64,000 bases of DNA from Liquidambar formosana (taxonomy: Eukaryota; Streptophyta; Magnoliopsida; Saxifragales; Altingiaceae), in assembly GCA_039720395.1 (NCBI GenBank), contig CM077824.1, positions 25,187,278 through 25,251,277 on the forward strand. The letters run 5' to 3'. The position numbers and the translations under genes were made by a program. How positions within the stretch are numbered: the first letter of the stretch is position 1; each line of letters begins with the position of its first letter. This document shows, one piece after another, positions 1 to 12,488 of this stretch. The notes under the pieces were generated by a model. The model was not told the DNA's origin, made no database searches, and saw only the letters and a list, made by a program, of their open reading frames with translations.

Positions 1-2793
1 CATGCTATTATATATCAACATATATAAAGTACCATATTTTGATATTAGTCCCTAAGTGAATAGGTAACATATATCAAACTATGGTATTGGAGCTAATACA
101 ATTATCTCATAAATTAAAGCTCCCACTATGATGATTATGGACTTTGAGAGGATTCAATCCAAGCCAATAGATTGAATCCAAGGTCTAAGGTGGGTGTAGG
201 TGATCGTAAAATAACACATTCGAAACATGCATGCTGTCTTGAAACACTTCTCTAAGCTTTCAAGTCCTTCAATCTGCTCCCTTGGCTTGATGGTCTCCAC
301 CATTGGCTTGTTGGGCTCTATCATGCTCCTTTGGGTCCACCATGCTCCTTAGTGTGCTCTCGATTACATAACATTTACATAATTTAAAGAAAGGGATACA
401 TAAGGGGAATGTGGGGTACATAAGAGAATGATAGAGAGAGAGGGAGAGGGAAGGTGGCATGCAAGCCCCAAATAAATTACATCACCTTAATAAAATTACA
501 ACTCTTGTAAATAATAACATCCCATTCATAAGACGGCCAATCACAATTGGTTTAAAGGGTATAGTCCATAATCATCATCCAAACACATACATACAATCTC
601 ATTGCATAATGTAAAGAAAAACTGTAAGCATTAAAACATATGGGCATTATGGTAATTCTCTTGAATGATTTACATTAATCTCATTAATGCATCCTAATCT
701 TATTAGGTTTTAACAAAAATATCCAGAAATAAATAAAGTCTTAACATTTAAGACATTACAGTTTCAATTAATCAAATTAATTTAAAACATGTAAAGTTTC
801 CTAAAATAACTCTAATATCCAATATTAGGGTTTCCTTAATTAAACAAAACAATTTCATTTTATTAAGAATTTCCAGATTTTAATTTAATCCCTAATTGTG
901 TTTTAAACCATTTAAAACATTATAAAATTAATCAATATTAATTAAATAATTAATATAGGAATTAAATAAAATCATTAAAATGATGAATTAGTGTATTAGG
1001 GTTTCCTAAAACCCTAAACCCTAAATGCATAACCCTAAACCCTAAATGCAAGTCCTAATCATTAAATGCCTTATGATTGGTCATTTAATGTCCAATCATT
1101 AAAACCCTAGGTTCATATGGTATTTAATAAAAGGGATTAGGGTTTAATTAATGCCAAATAGGGTATTAATTACCCTTAATTAATTACACTAATTAGGGTT
1201 TCCAAAACCCTAACCCTAGACATCATCAATGGTATTAATTATGCCCTAACAATCAATAACCATGATTGGTCATTTAATGACCAATCATTAACTCTTAATT
1301 AAGGTAATTAATATTCCAATTAGGGTTTTAATTAATGCCATAATGAAATTAGGGTTTCATCATTAACTCAAAATTAGGGTTTCATCCTTAACTCTATGCA
1401 GCCGTCACTACCAGGGGGCTGCCTGAGCTTGGCTAGGCTGCCATGGCCACCAACGGCTGTGGGAGGCCATGGCCAACCAAGGGAGAGGACTACAGGGGTG
1501 TGGGACAAGCCCTTGGACACGTGAGAAAAGGTGGAAGTGGCTGCCATCATCAAGAACAATCAGGGTTTCCAAAACCCATTGCTGGAGCCATTGTTGCAGA
1601 CCTTGAAGGTCACAATAGCTTCTAAATCCTTATCAATTCGACTCCTCCATTGAAACCAGCTTTTGTATCATGTCCCTACATGAAATACTAAGCTAATAGA
1701 AGAGGTTTGGATGATCAAATCATCACCAATTGTTCTAAACAATTAAAACAACAGTAGGCTGCCCAGAATTTGACAGCACACTGTCCATGGTCAGAAATTG
1801 ATTTAAAACCCAGCAAGATGAATGAATTAGGCTACCAAACGAATTTTCCCAGTATCCTACATGTCTTAGGAAACTAATGCAATTGGTTTCATGCAATTTG
1901 GAGTTCCCTAACTCAAGTTCTAATCAAAACTCCATTGATGACTTTCTGCAGAGAAAATCTGCTATGCTGTTCATGAAAAATTTTCAAACTTTTTGAATCT
2001 TTTTCCATCAAAACCTTTTTGAAACTTAAAGAAAATCATATACACATGATATATAATGATCCTACAATGATCTTCCATCATAAATACAGCAGCTTTAATT
2101 AGAATTAATTGCAAGAACCTTAGGGTTCTAAAACCCAGATTCAGCCTCCATCGTGTTCTTCTCCTTCTTCCTTCTGTTCTAGCATCTTAATCCAATTATG
2201 ATGCATCTAAATGCTTGGGAACCTTTCCCTACCATGTCTAGAACATAACCCAAGTGGTGGCAACCATTGCCATGCCTTTGATCTCCATCAATAACTCAAA
2301 GTTGTGGCTATTGCATCATTCCCGAGCAAAACTGTCTTTCCAGACAGCCTGTAGTAAAAAATTCATAACTTTCACTACAGAACTCGGATTGACGCACCGT
2401 TTGTTGGGTTGGAAAGCTTATTCAAAGAGCTTTCTAACCATATATGGCTCGAAAATTTTGGAGAAGAACTCTGAATTCGGCATGCAAAACAAGATGACGG
2501 TTTTTCATGGCAACCATGAAAACTGTTCATAACAGTTTTATAAAACCCTAGTTTCCTTATTCTTCTTCTCCAAACTCAAACCCTATGCAACCTATTGCAT
2601 CCATGGATACACTTAACCATCAATTAGAAGAGGAGTAGAAGAGAATTGACCTAGGGTTCCAAACCCTAGGTTCAGCCATGGAGGAAAACCAATTATGCAG
2701 AAAAATTTTCCAGATTTTTGAATCATTCAACTACACCATAATTACCAGCCTATATGTATTTTGTATTATGCATAATCATGGCTCTGATACCAC
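1..2793 (-). mobile_element. Internal region (5' part) of tandem Copia-derived copy 1
   Basis: This is the reverse complement of the region just inside the 5' LTR of the same family at 33164-35960. It holds no long ORF on the element's sense strand. Many short AGGGTTT/AAACCCT stretches lie at 980-1400, and a pyrimidine-rich tract at 430-455. A 92-residue plus-strand ORF (2254-2532) and a 60-residue one (1443-1625) run antisense to the element and are not supported as genes. Confidence 0.85.
2780..2792 (-). other. Primer-binding site, initiator-Met tRNA type
   Basis: On the minus strand the sequence reads TGGTATCAGAGCC, one base inside the LTR edge. This is the usual primer-binding site of plant Copia elements and matches the 3' end of initiator methionine tRNA. 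It shows that the adjoining LTR (2794-4451) is the 5' LTR of the truncated first unit. Confidence 0.9.
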
Positions 2794-4451
2794 TGTTGGG
2801 AATCGAACAAGAGGGAAAAATAGAAGTGCGGAATATAAAAAATTTTTCCTACGATTCCCAATCCCATGAATCTAACTATGCATAACACAAAATCAAACCC
2901 TAACTACAAAGAGGGTTAGAACACTTACAGAATTTTTGTCTTCTCCTTTTTGCTCCAAGCTTTGATTCCGGACAGCGGTGAATGAGCAGCCCAAGTGTGC
3001 TGCCTCCAACGGTATCCACACCTAGCTAGAGCTTCAAGTCCTTTCTTTCTTCTTCCTTGTTGTTGCTAGAGGTGGAGAAGAGAGAGAGAGAGAAGAGAGC
3101 CTCCAAGGGGCTGGACGGCTAGGGTTTATTGTGCAAGCCTTTTATGCCATGTCACACATAAGTGTGACTTATATAGGCAGCCCACTAAAGGGGGCTGGCC
3201 ATGGGGAAGAAACCCTAATAGGGTTATGTGTAATTACACTTAATTGCACATTAACCCCTATTATTTGTATCAAATACAAATAGGCCTATAAAGAACTATT
3301 CTTTATTCACTAAAACCCTTTCTCTCATAGACTTTAAAGCCCTTCTTGCATGATCAGTGTGTGACCCATTGGGTTCACATCATTAAGTAGTAGGAATAGC
3401 ACGAGGTGTGCACAATGGAACTCTTTCCATTTAGGGTCTAATTGGAACTCCTTCCAATTCCCTAATTGATTATAACTCACTTATATCAATCAGGGCTTCT
3501 ACTAACCATGAGTAACACCTAGCATATGGCTCATGGTGTGGTCCTTAATGAGGTGAATAGTCATTTACAAAGAACCCTTCTGTTATAGTTTATAGGTTAC
3601 AATTGCATCCTTCCTTCAACACAATGTCTCCAATTGAACTAATAGGACATGGAAGTCTGTCAAGTCCCTAGTTCAATTACTTTATACTCATTCATAGATA
3701 TCAACTCATTGATGAACTCATGAAACTCTTTTCATATTCATCCTACCATGGCCATGGATTTAATGAGTTATATTATGAATGCTATATGAGACATTCTCTC
3801 TCTTTTTCCTGAGAGTGATGGATCCCTTGTTGATCACTCACATGCCTTCATACACATAGCAGTAGGGCCAATGAACACCTTTGCAGACCCCTGAATAGGA
3901 TCTGCACTTAGTGTTATCAAACTTCTAAAGCTACATGCATAAGGCAACTATGGTGTCTCAGGTCTAAGGATTACTTGTACCACTATAACAATGAGAAACT
4001 GATTGACAGGCAGGAAAAACTCCATTCAGTTTATCTCATATCTTTGGTCACATTCAGTGTACCTATTCTTATAATAGGCACCCACTTGTTGGTTGTAGTG
4101 TCTCCACACAAATAGCTTGAGACTAGCTATCCTCCTATAGAGTCAACCTAACAAGTGCTAGTCCTATGGTTCATTACTGTCCATCATAGTGAACCTTCAA
4201 CTAGGAATGCTTAAGGAGTTTAGTACAGAGATATATCTATAGTCTCAAAATTACAACTCTTTGTAATTCCATATTCTCAACTCTAACTCCATGGACATAT
4301 TATGTAAATATAAATGATGCATATAAACATAATAGAATAAGCCCTTTTATTAAATCAATAATAAATGTGACATACATAAATGAAATCAAATGATTGTTCC
4401 TAATCCCTAAACAATCATCTCTATGATTGGCTCTAGGGCATAATCCTAACA
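2794..4451 (-). repeat. Copia-family LTR shared by two tandem units
   Basis: The LTR is 1658 bp long and on the minus strand starts TGTTAGGATTATGCCC and ends GATTCCCAACA, so it has TG/CA ends. The primer-binding site lies on one side (2780-2792) and the polypurine tract of the next unit on the other (4452-4461). It acts as 5' LTR for one unit and 3' LTR for the other. A TATA box is at 3169-3178 (minus strand), followed by a short GTCACAC/GTGTGAC hairpin. Confidence 0.95.
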
Positions 4452-4459
4452 ATCTCCCA

Positions 4460-6400
4460 CTTGCACTAAAGCCAATCGACCATGTATCGCATACCTATCT
4501 TCTCAAGATGTTGGTCTTAGACATAACCAATTATGTTTTAAAGCTTTAGTCAGTAGGTCTACAAAAACTTATGTAGATAATATCTTCTGTAATGTATCTA
4601 TCACCTATTCCAATGATTCCTCTAACCACTTGGAATTGTCACTCTATGAGTTTGGACTTTTGATGAGACCGTGATTCCTATACTTGAGCTATAGACCTAT
4701 TGTTGTCACAAAACAAGGTGTGGGCAACTCAATGGAAGGAACAACTCTAAGTTCTAAATGAACTTATAGATCCAAACAGTCTCCTAGACAATGCGACAAT
4801 TAATTCACCCTCAATAATGGAATCCACTGTATCTTTCATACAGTTCTTCCATTAAGTATTTCACCAACTAAAGTGAATATAAAATATACCCCATATGGAT
4901 TATATCCAAATCCATATACCCATCTACTATGAGTTTACAATTTCCATATACAATCCAATATTCCAAATTTGAATTGATTGATAACTATTTGTAACAATTA
5001 CAACATAATAGATATCAGGTTCAATACATAGTGTAAAATAAGGCTTCTTAACACTTTAAGAATCTTACTTGTGTTATCCTAGGGCACATGCCCTTGAATA
5101 ATGAATTCTTATCTGAAGTAAATCAGACCTCCCTTAGAATTCTCCATGTTGAACTCCTTCAACATTTCAACTATGTTTGATGATTTGGAGATACTTAGCA
5201 ATCTATATGATCTATCTCTATAGATCTTATTGGATGCTTTTGCCAAATCTTTCATGAATTAGTTTTTCTCCAAAAACTAAAACTTTACATTAGATAACAT
5301 TCATATATCATTCATAATGATTATGATGTCATCCATACTTAGGATAAAGAAAAACGATCGCACTCCCACTAACCTTTTATACACTCATGGTCCATCTATA
5401 CAATGAGAGAAATCAAACAATTTGATTACTTCAACTTTATAGATGTTCTAATTATGAGAACCTTGTAGTCTATTAATAGACTTCTATAACTTACACACTT
5501 TTATGGTTTTTCACCATTTGATATAACATCTTTATATCCTTTTTGACATATCTTATATTCAAAATGTGTGTTTATAGATAACAAGATCCAAATGGATTTC
5601 AACATAACTATTATCAAACAAGTTTCTTTATAGACAACTTTTTGCCTATGTTGAAAACATTCTTAAATAGCCAAGCCTTTTAGGTCTCTACCTATCCATA
5701 TTGGATTTAATGACTCTTAGTCATTTCTCGAGTTGATGTGAAACATCGTCTAGTCATAATCAATAGGATTATCTTGGTGATCTTTATCACCAAAGAACAA
5801 TTCTTTCACATTCTAATGGAGATACAATATCTCTCTTATGTTAAAGAAATATCCAATTTGATCTATGAAAAGAATGTGGTGTAATTAAAGGTTTTGCCTC
5901 AATAGGGGCAAGGATTGGATCTTTGTTGGTTTGTGGCTTTACAAACAATTCTGTAAATTCTATCTACTTTTGCATCTTTCTTGAATGAACTCTTTCTCCA
6001 GAAAATCCAGCAAACATCCTAATGGACAACTTTTGTTCATTAGAGTAATAGAAATACTATCCCAACCACTTTTGGGATATACCACAATTCAACACTTACT
6101 TGACCTTATTTCCAGATTGTCTACATTATGTTTCCAGACAAACGTAGCATAAGCCCAAGCATTAACTTCTTTAAGTTGGGTTACTTCCCATATCATATCT
6201 GATATAATTGGGACAAAACTGGAGTGAACCCTAAATTATCAATATGTAGCAATTTTAAGGTATATCCTAGATGGATACATTAGTAAAACTCATCATGGAT
6301 CAAACCATATCTTAATAGGGTTCAATTCGTTCTCTTAGATTCACCATTGAGCTATGGTATTCTAAGATGAGTCTACTGTAATTGAATGCGTGCTCTACAT
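4460..6400 (-). pseudogene. Relic Copia pol (integrase tail, reverse transcriptase, RNase H)
   Basis: Minus-strand conceptual translation in shifting frames shows remnants in Copia order. About 6130-6310 resembles the integrase C-terminal region. About 5230-5700 resembles reverse transcriptase, with SMDDI at 5328-5339 where Copia enzymes have YVDDI. About 4470-4780 resembles RNase H, with an HQKSKH-like stretch. Stops and frameshifts are too many for function. The forward copies at 37640-39537 and 60260-62154 carry the same relic with small differences (SIDDI there). Confidence 0.75.
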
Positions 6401-9400
6401 GACTATATACATCACAATGTATTAGTCAAATTATAAATGTAACTCTTTCACTTCACCAAGTAAAAGATGGGTTTGGTCATCTCATAACCAAATCATAATC
6501 GTTACATTTAAATGAGAGTCTCTACATCTCTTGTATTCTCGAAATACGTTGCATTCGCTCTAATTAGTCATTTAAATTCAGAAATCAAATTTCTAGAATG
6601 TCTTAAATGACCTAGTTAAGAAATAAGTTCCCAAAATTAATCTAGCAACTCTTGCTCTATTAAAATTTTTAAAGGTAACTTATTATCTACTTAACTTTCT
6701 GCTTCGATTTAGATTACACTAGAATCCAAAAACCAAGAAGCAGAACTAACCAACAATTTAGTTTAGAGCATGAACCAAAACTTCAAAAGTTTGGTTCTTC
6801 TAGGAAGACTGATACTTTATCAAGTTCCCTTTACAATACCTTATGTTTACTACAAAATAATTATATTTCTTTGTCTTTGACTTTTCAAGACTTGCTTTCC
6901 TCTATGCTTCCATTTTAAATCACATCTAGCTTCTCAAGCTATTCTATGTGATTAATCATTTTTCAAAAGAATGATTATTAATAAACAACTTTTATTACAT
7001 CCTAGTCCAGAAGAAGTCCTTTACAAGTACTATACTTTATAGTATTATTTTACTCACAATACAACCTTTGTAGGTGATGTAGGACATCAAAGGCACTTGC
7101 ATTAACTAATTTTGCTTCTGAAGCTCATTAGTCATAAATATACTATCATATAGCATGGCAACAAGATGCCAATTGTGCATAGTGTCTTTTTCTTCTTAGG
7201 ATGTTTTATGGAGGGCCTTTAAGAAAAGACCTAATAGCATATGAACAATCTTTTGAAATTAAGAACAATTCTCAATTTCCTAAGTCAATCAAAGAAATCG
7301 GGTTTAGTCAAACTATCAATATCCTATATATTAGGAAATAGGGGTTTTGAGGTGAGTAATTAGGTAATCTACATAAACAGAGAATTAGATTTCATTTTTA
7401 TCCATAATGATTGGGTCTTTAATCATATGGTACCTCCCACTATTTTATCAAATTCCATACACCCTCTAATGGAATTCGGGAATCTCATTCCTAATGGGGA
7501 TTGGGGTCCCACTGTGACCTAGAAGCCTCACATGTTAGTTTCTTGACTTCTAACCCACAATAAGAAGACAACTCTTTGTCTATTGCTTCATAAGCAAGTT
7601 CCAATCGTTTTGCCTCTAGGGAATATACACCTCACATGTTAGTTTCTTGGAATACTTCCCTAGTTAAGTTAAACCCATCATTCACACAGGTATGTTTCGC
7701 CAAATATATACCTCACATGTTAGTTTCTTGGTATATACCAGTTTAGGCACCCCATGATATCTCATATGTGATAGTTTCAAGTAATGTCTTTAACATGGGT
7801 AGCTCCTACATGTCTGCAGCCAGGTACCCACATTAAGGGACGTTAGATGATCCTATAATGATGGAAGGCAATGAAGAATTCATTCCCCAATGACTTCTCC
7901 ATTTTCAACTTAATATTAGATAAGAGGGGTTTTAAAGGGTCTCATCAAATTAACATGCATCCTATGTATCAAAATTTAAACATATAAATTATGCTATTTA
8001 TAATCATACATCTCATGCTATTATAAATTATACATCGCATGCTATTATATATCAACATATATAAAGTACCATATTTTGATATTAGTCCCTAAGTGAATAG
8101 GTAACATATATCAAACTATGGTATTGGAGCTAATACAATTATCTCATAAATTAAAGCTCCCACTATGATGATTATGGACTTTGAGAGGATTCAATCCAAG
8201 CCAATAGATTGAATCCAAGGTCTAAGGTGGGTGTAGGTGATCGTAAAATAACACATTCGAAACATGCATGCTGTCTTGAAACACTTCTCTAAGCTTTCAA
8301 GTCCTTCAATCTGCTCCCTTGGCTTGATGGTCTCCACCATTGGCTTGTTGGGCTCTATCATGCTCCTTTGGGTCCACCATGCTCCTTAGTGTGCTCTCGA
8401 TTACATAACATTTACATAATTTAAAGAAAGGGATACATAAGGGGAATGTGGGGTACATAAGAGAATGATAGAGAGAGAGGGAGAGGGAAGGTGGCATGCA
8501 AGCCCCAAATAAATTACATCACCTTAATAAAATTACAACTCTTGTAAATAATAACATCCCATTCATAAGACGGCCAATCACAATTGGTTTAAAGGGTATA
8601 GTCCATAATCATCATCCAAACACATACATACAATCTCATTGCATAATGTAAAGAAAAACTGTAAGCATTAAAACATATGGGCATTATGGTAATTCTCTTG
8701 AATGATTTACATTAATCTCATTAATGCATCCTAATCTTATTAGGTTTTAACAAAAATATCCAGAAATAAATAAAGTCTTAACATTTAAGACATTACAGTT
8801 TCAATTAATCAAATTAATTTAAAACATGTAAAGTTTCCTAAAATAACTCTAATATCCAATATTAGGGTTTCCTTAATTAAACAAAACAATTTCATTTTAT
8901 TAAGAATTTCCAGATTTTAATTTAATCCCTAATTGTGTTTTAAACCATTTAAAACATTATAAAATTAATCAATATTAATTAAATAATTAATATAGGAATT
9001 AAATAAAATCATTAAAATGATGAATTAGTGTATTAGGGTTTCCTAAAACCCTAAACCCTAAATGCATAACCCTAAACCCTAAATGCAAGTCCTAATCATT
9101 AAATGCCTTATGATTGGTCATTTAATGTCCAATCATTAAAACCCTAGGTTCATATGGTATTTAATAAAAGGGATTAGGGTTTAATTAATGCCAAATAGGG
9201 TATTAATTACCCTTAATTAATTACACTAATTAGGGTTTCCAAAACCCTAACCCTAGACATCATCAATGGTATTAATTATGCCCTAACAATCAATAACCAT
9301 GATTGGTCATTTAATGACCAATCATTAACTCTTAATTAAGGTAATTAATATTCCAATTAGGGTTTTAATTAATGCCATAATGAAATTAGGGTTTCATCAT

Positions 9401-10816
9401 TAACTCAAAATTAGGGTTTCATCCTTAACTCTATGCAGCCGTCACTACCAGGGGGCTGCCTGAGCTTGGCTAGGCTGCCATGGCCACCAACGGCTGTGGG
9501 AGGCCATGGCCAACCAAGGGAGAGGACTACAGGGGTGTGGGACAAGCCCTTGGACACGTGAGAAAAGGTGGAAGTGGCTGCCATCATCAAGAACAATCAG
9601 GGTTTCCAAAACCCATTGCTGGAGCCATTGTTGCAGACCTTGAAGGTCACAATAGCTTCTAAATCCTTATCAATTCGACTCCTCCATTGAAACCAGCTTT
9701 TGTATCATGTCCCTACATGAAATACTAAGCTAATAGAAGAGGTTTGGATGATCAAATCATCACCAATTGTTCTAAACAATTAAAACAACAGTAGGCTGCC
9801 CAGAATTTGACAGCACACTGTCCATGGTCAGAAATTGATTTAAAACCCAGCAAGATGAATGAATTAGGCTACCAAACGAATTTTCCCAGTATCCTACATG
9901 TCTTAGGAAACTAATGCAATTGGTTTCATGCAATTTGGAGTTCCCTAACTCAAGTTCTAATCAAAACTCCATTGATGACTTTCTGCAGAGAAAATCTGCT
10001 ATGCTGTTCATGAAAAATTTTCAAACTTTTTGAATCTTTTTCCATCAAAACCTTTTTGAAACTTAAAGAAAATCATATACACATGATATATAATGATCCT
10101 ACAATGATCTTCCATCATAAATACAGCAGCTTTAATTAGAATTAATTGCAAGAACCTTAGGGTTCTAAAACCCAGATTCAGCCTCCATCGTGTTCTTCTC
10201 CTTCTTCCTTCTGTTCTAGCATCTTAATCCAATTATGATGCATCTAAATGCTTGGGAACCTTTCCCTACCATGTCTAGAACATAACCCAAGTGGTGGCAA
10301 CCATTGCCATGCCTTTGATCTCCATCAATAACTCAAAGTTGTGGCTATTGCATCATTCCCGAGCAAAACTGTCTTTCCAGACAGCCTGTAGTAAAAAATT
10401 CATAACTTTCACTACAGAACTCGGATTGACGCACCGTTTGTTGGGTTGGAAAGCTTATTCAAAGAGCTTTCTAACCATATATGGCTCGAAAATTTTGGAG
10501 AAGAACTCTGAATTCGGCATGCAAAACAAGATGACGGTTTTTCATGGCAACCATGAAAACTGTTCATAACAGTTTTATAAAACCCTAGTTTCCTTATTCT
10601 TCTTCTCCAAACTCAAACCCTATGCAACCTATTGCATCCATGGATACACTTAACCATCAATTAGAAGAGGAGTAGAAGAGAATTGACCTAGGGTTCCAAA
10701 CCCTAGGTTCAGCCATGGAGGAAAACCAATTATGCAGAAAAATTTTCCAGATTTTTGAATCATTCAACTACACCATAATTACCAGCCTATATGTATTTTG
10801 TATTATGCATAATCAT

Positions 10817-10829
10817 GGCTCTGATACCA
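10817..10829 (-). other. Primer-binding site, initiator-Met tRNA type
   Basis: The minus-strand sequence is TGGTATCAGAGCC, identical in sequence and placement to the site at 2780-2792. It marks 10831-12488 as the 5' LTR of the second unit. Confidence 0.9.
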
Positions 10830-10830
10830 C

Positions 10831-12488
10831 TGTTGGGAATCGAACAAGAGGGAAAAATAGAAGTGCGGAATATAAAAAATTTTTCCTACGATTCCCAATC
10901 CCATGAATCTAACTATGCATAACACAAAATCAAACCCTAACTACAAAGAGGGTTAGAACACTTACAGAATTTTTGTCTTCTCCTTTTTGCTCCAAGCTTT
11001 GATTCCGGACAGCGGTGAATGAGCAGCCCAAGTGTGCTGCCTCCAACGGTATCCACACCTAGCTAGAGCTTCAAGTCCTTTCTTTCTTCTTCCTTGTTGT
11101 TGCTAGAGGTGGAGAAGAGAGAGAGAGAGAAGAGAGCCTCCAAGGGGCTGGACGGCTAGGGTTTATTGTGCAAGCCTTTTATGCCATGTCACACATAAGT
11201 GTGACTTATATAGGCAGCCCACTAAAGGGGGCTGGCCATGGGGAAGAAACCCTAATAGGGTTATGTGTAATTACACTTAATTGCACATTAACCCCTATTA
11301 TTTGTATCAAATACAAATAGGCCTATAAAGAACTATTCTTTATTCACTAAAACCCTTTCTCTCATAGACTTTAAAGCCCTTCTTGCATGATCAGTGTGTG
11401 ACCCATTGGGTTCACATCATTAAGTAGTAGGAATAGCACGAGGTGTGCACAATGGAACTCTTTCCATTTAGGGTCTAATTGGAACTCCTTCCAATTCCCT
11501 AATTGATTATAACTCACTTATATCAATCAGGGCTTCTACTAACCATGAGTAACACCTAGCATATGGCTCATGGTGTGGTCCTTAATGAGGTGAATAGTCA
11601 TTTACAAAGAACCCTTCTGTTATAGTTTATAGGTTACAATTGCATCCTTCCTTCAACACAATGTCTCCAATTGAACTAATAGGACATGGAAGTCTGTCAA
11701 GTCCCTAGTTCAATTACTTTATACTCATTCATAGATATCAACTCATTGATGAACTCATGAAACTCTTTTCATATTCATCCTACCATGGCCATGGATTTAA
11801 TGAGTTATATTATGAATGCTATATGAGACATTCTCTCTCTTTTTCCTGAGAGTGATGGATCCCTTGTTGATCACTCACATGCCTTCATACACATAGCAGT
11901 AGGGCCAATGAACACCTTTGCAGACCCCTGAATAGGATCTGCACTTAGTGTTATCAAACTTCTAAAGCTACATGCATAAGGCAACTATGGTGTCTCAGGT
12001 CTAAGGATTACTTGTACCACTATAACAATGAGAAACTGATTGACAGGCAGGAAAAACTCCATTCAGTTTATCTCATATCTTTGGTCACATTCAGTGTACC
12101 TATTCTTATAATAGGCACCCACTTGTTGGTTGTAGTGTCTCCACACAAATAGCTTGAGACTAGCTATCCTCCTATAGAGTCAACCTAACAAGTGCTAGTC
12201 CTATGGTTCATTACTGTCCATCATAGTGAACCTTCAACTAGGAATGCTTAAGGAGTTTAGTACAGAGATATATCTATAGTCTCAAAATTACAACTCTTTG
12301 TAATTCCATATTCTCAACTCTAACTCCATGGACATATTATGTAAATATAAATGATGCATATAAACATAATAGAATAAGCCCTTTTATTAAATCAATAATA
12401 AATGTGACATACATAAATGAAATCAAATGATTGTTCCTAATCCCTAAACAATCATCTCTATGATTGGCTCTAGGGCATAATCCTAACA
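10831..12488 (-). repeat. Copia-family LTR, right end of the tandem array
   Basis: This 1658-bp LTR is apparently identical to 2794-4451. The TATA box is at 11206-11215 on the minus strand. Its last bases on the plus strand (CCTAACA) abut gag sequence of element A and supply that reading frame's terminal Cys codon and stop. Confidence 0.95.

Larger units (their letters stand above)
4452..10830 (-). mobile_element. Complete internal region of tandem Copia-derived copy 2
   Basis: The internal region is 6379 bp long. In the element's sense (right to left) it runs from the primer-binding site (10817-10829) through a long non-coding stretch to a decayed pol (about 4460-6400) and a polypurine tract reading GTGGGAGAT against the 3' LTR. 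No intact gag, protease, integrase or reverse transcriptase remains, so the unit is non-autonomous. The stretch 6400-10800 has no recognisable coding content. Confidence 0.9.
1..12488 (-). mobile_element. Tandem array of Copia-derived LTR elements (internal-LTR-internal-LTR)
   Basis: Sequence 1-4451 recurs at 8038-12488 with an offset of exactly 8037 bp, and I saw no difference on spot checks. The order on the plus strand is: internal region (1-2793, cut by the window edge), LTR (2794-4451), complete internal region (4452-10830), LTR (10831-12488). The middle LTR therefore serves two internal regions. The array is inserted in the gag of a Gypsy element, whose reading frame resumes at 12489. 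The expected 5-base target duplication would be CTTCT (12489-12493), but its partner lies left of the window. Such arrays are known to arise by unequal recombination between LTRs. An assembly duplication is the main alternative. Confidence 0.9.

Noticed and set aside
1005..1050. Runs of AAACCCTAAACCCTAAATGC resembling plant telomere repeat
   Set aside because: Only a few CCCTAAA units mixed with ATGC, repeated in every copy of the Copia-derived interior; this is element sequence, not a telomere.
2254..2532. 92-codon ORF present in all four Copia-derived copies (also 10291, and minus strand at 33425 and 56026)
   Set aside because: It is antisense to the element and its conservation only reflects the near identity of the copies. 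It overlaps the shared 77-nt motif, and no domain is recognisable.
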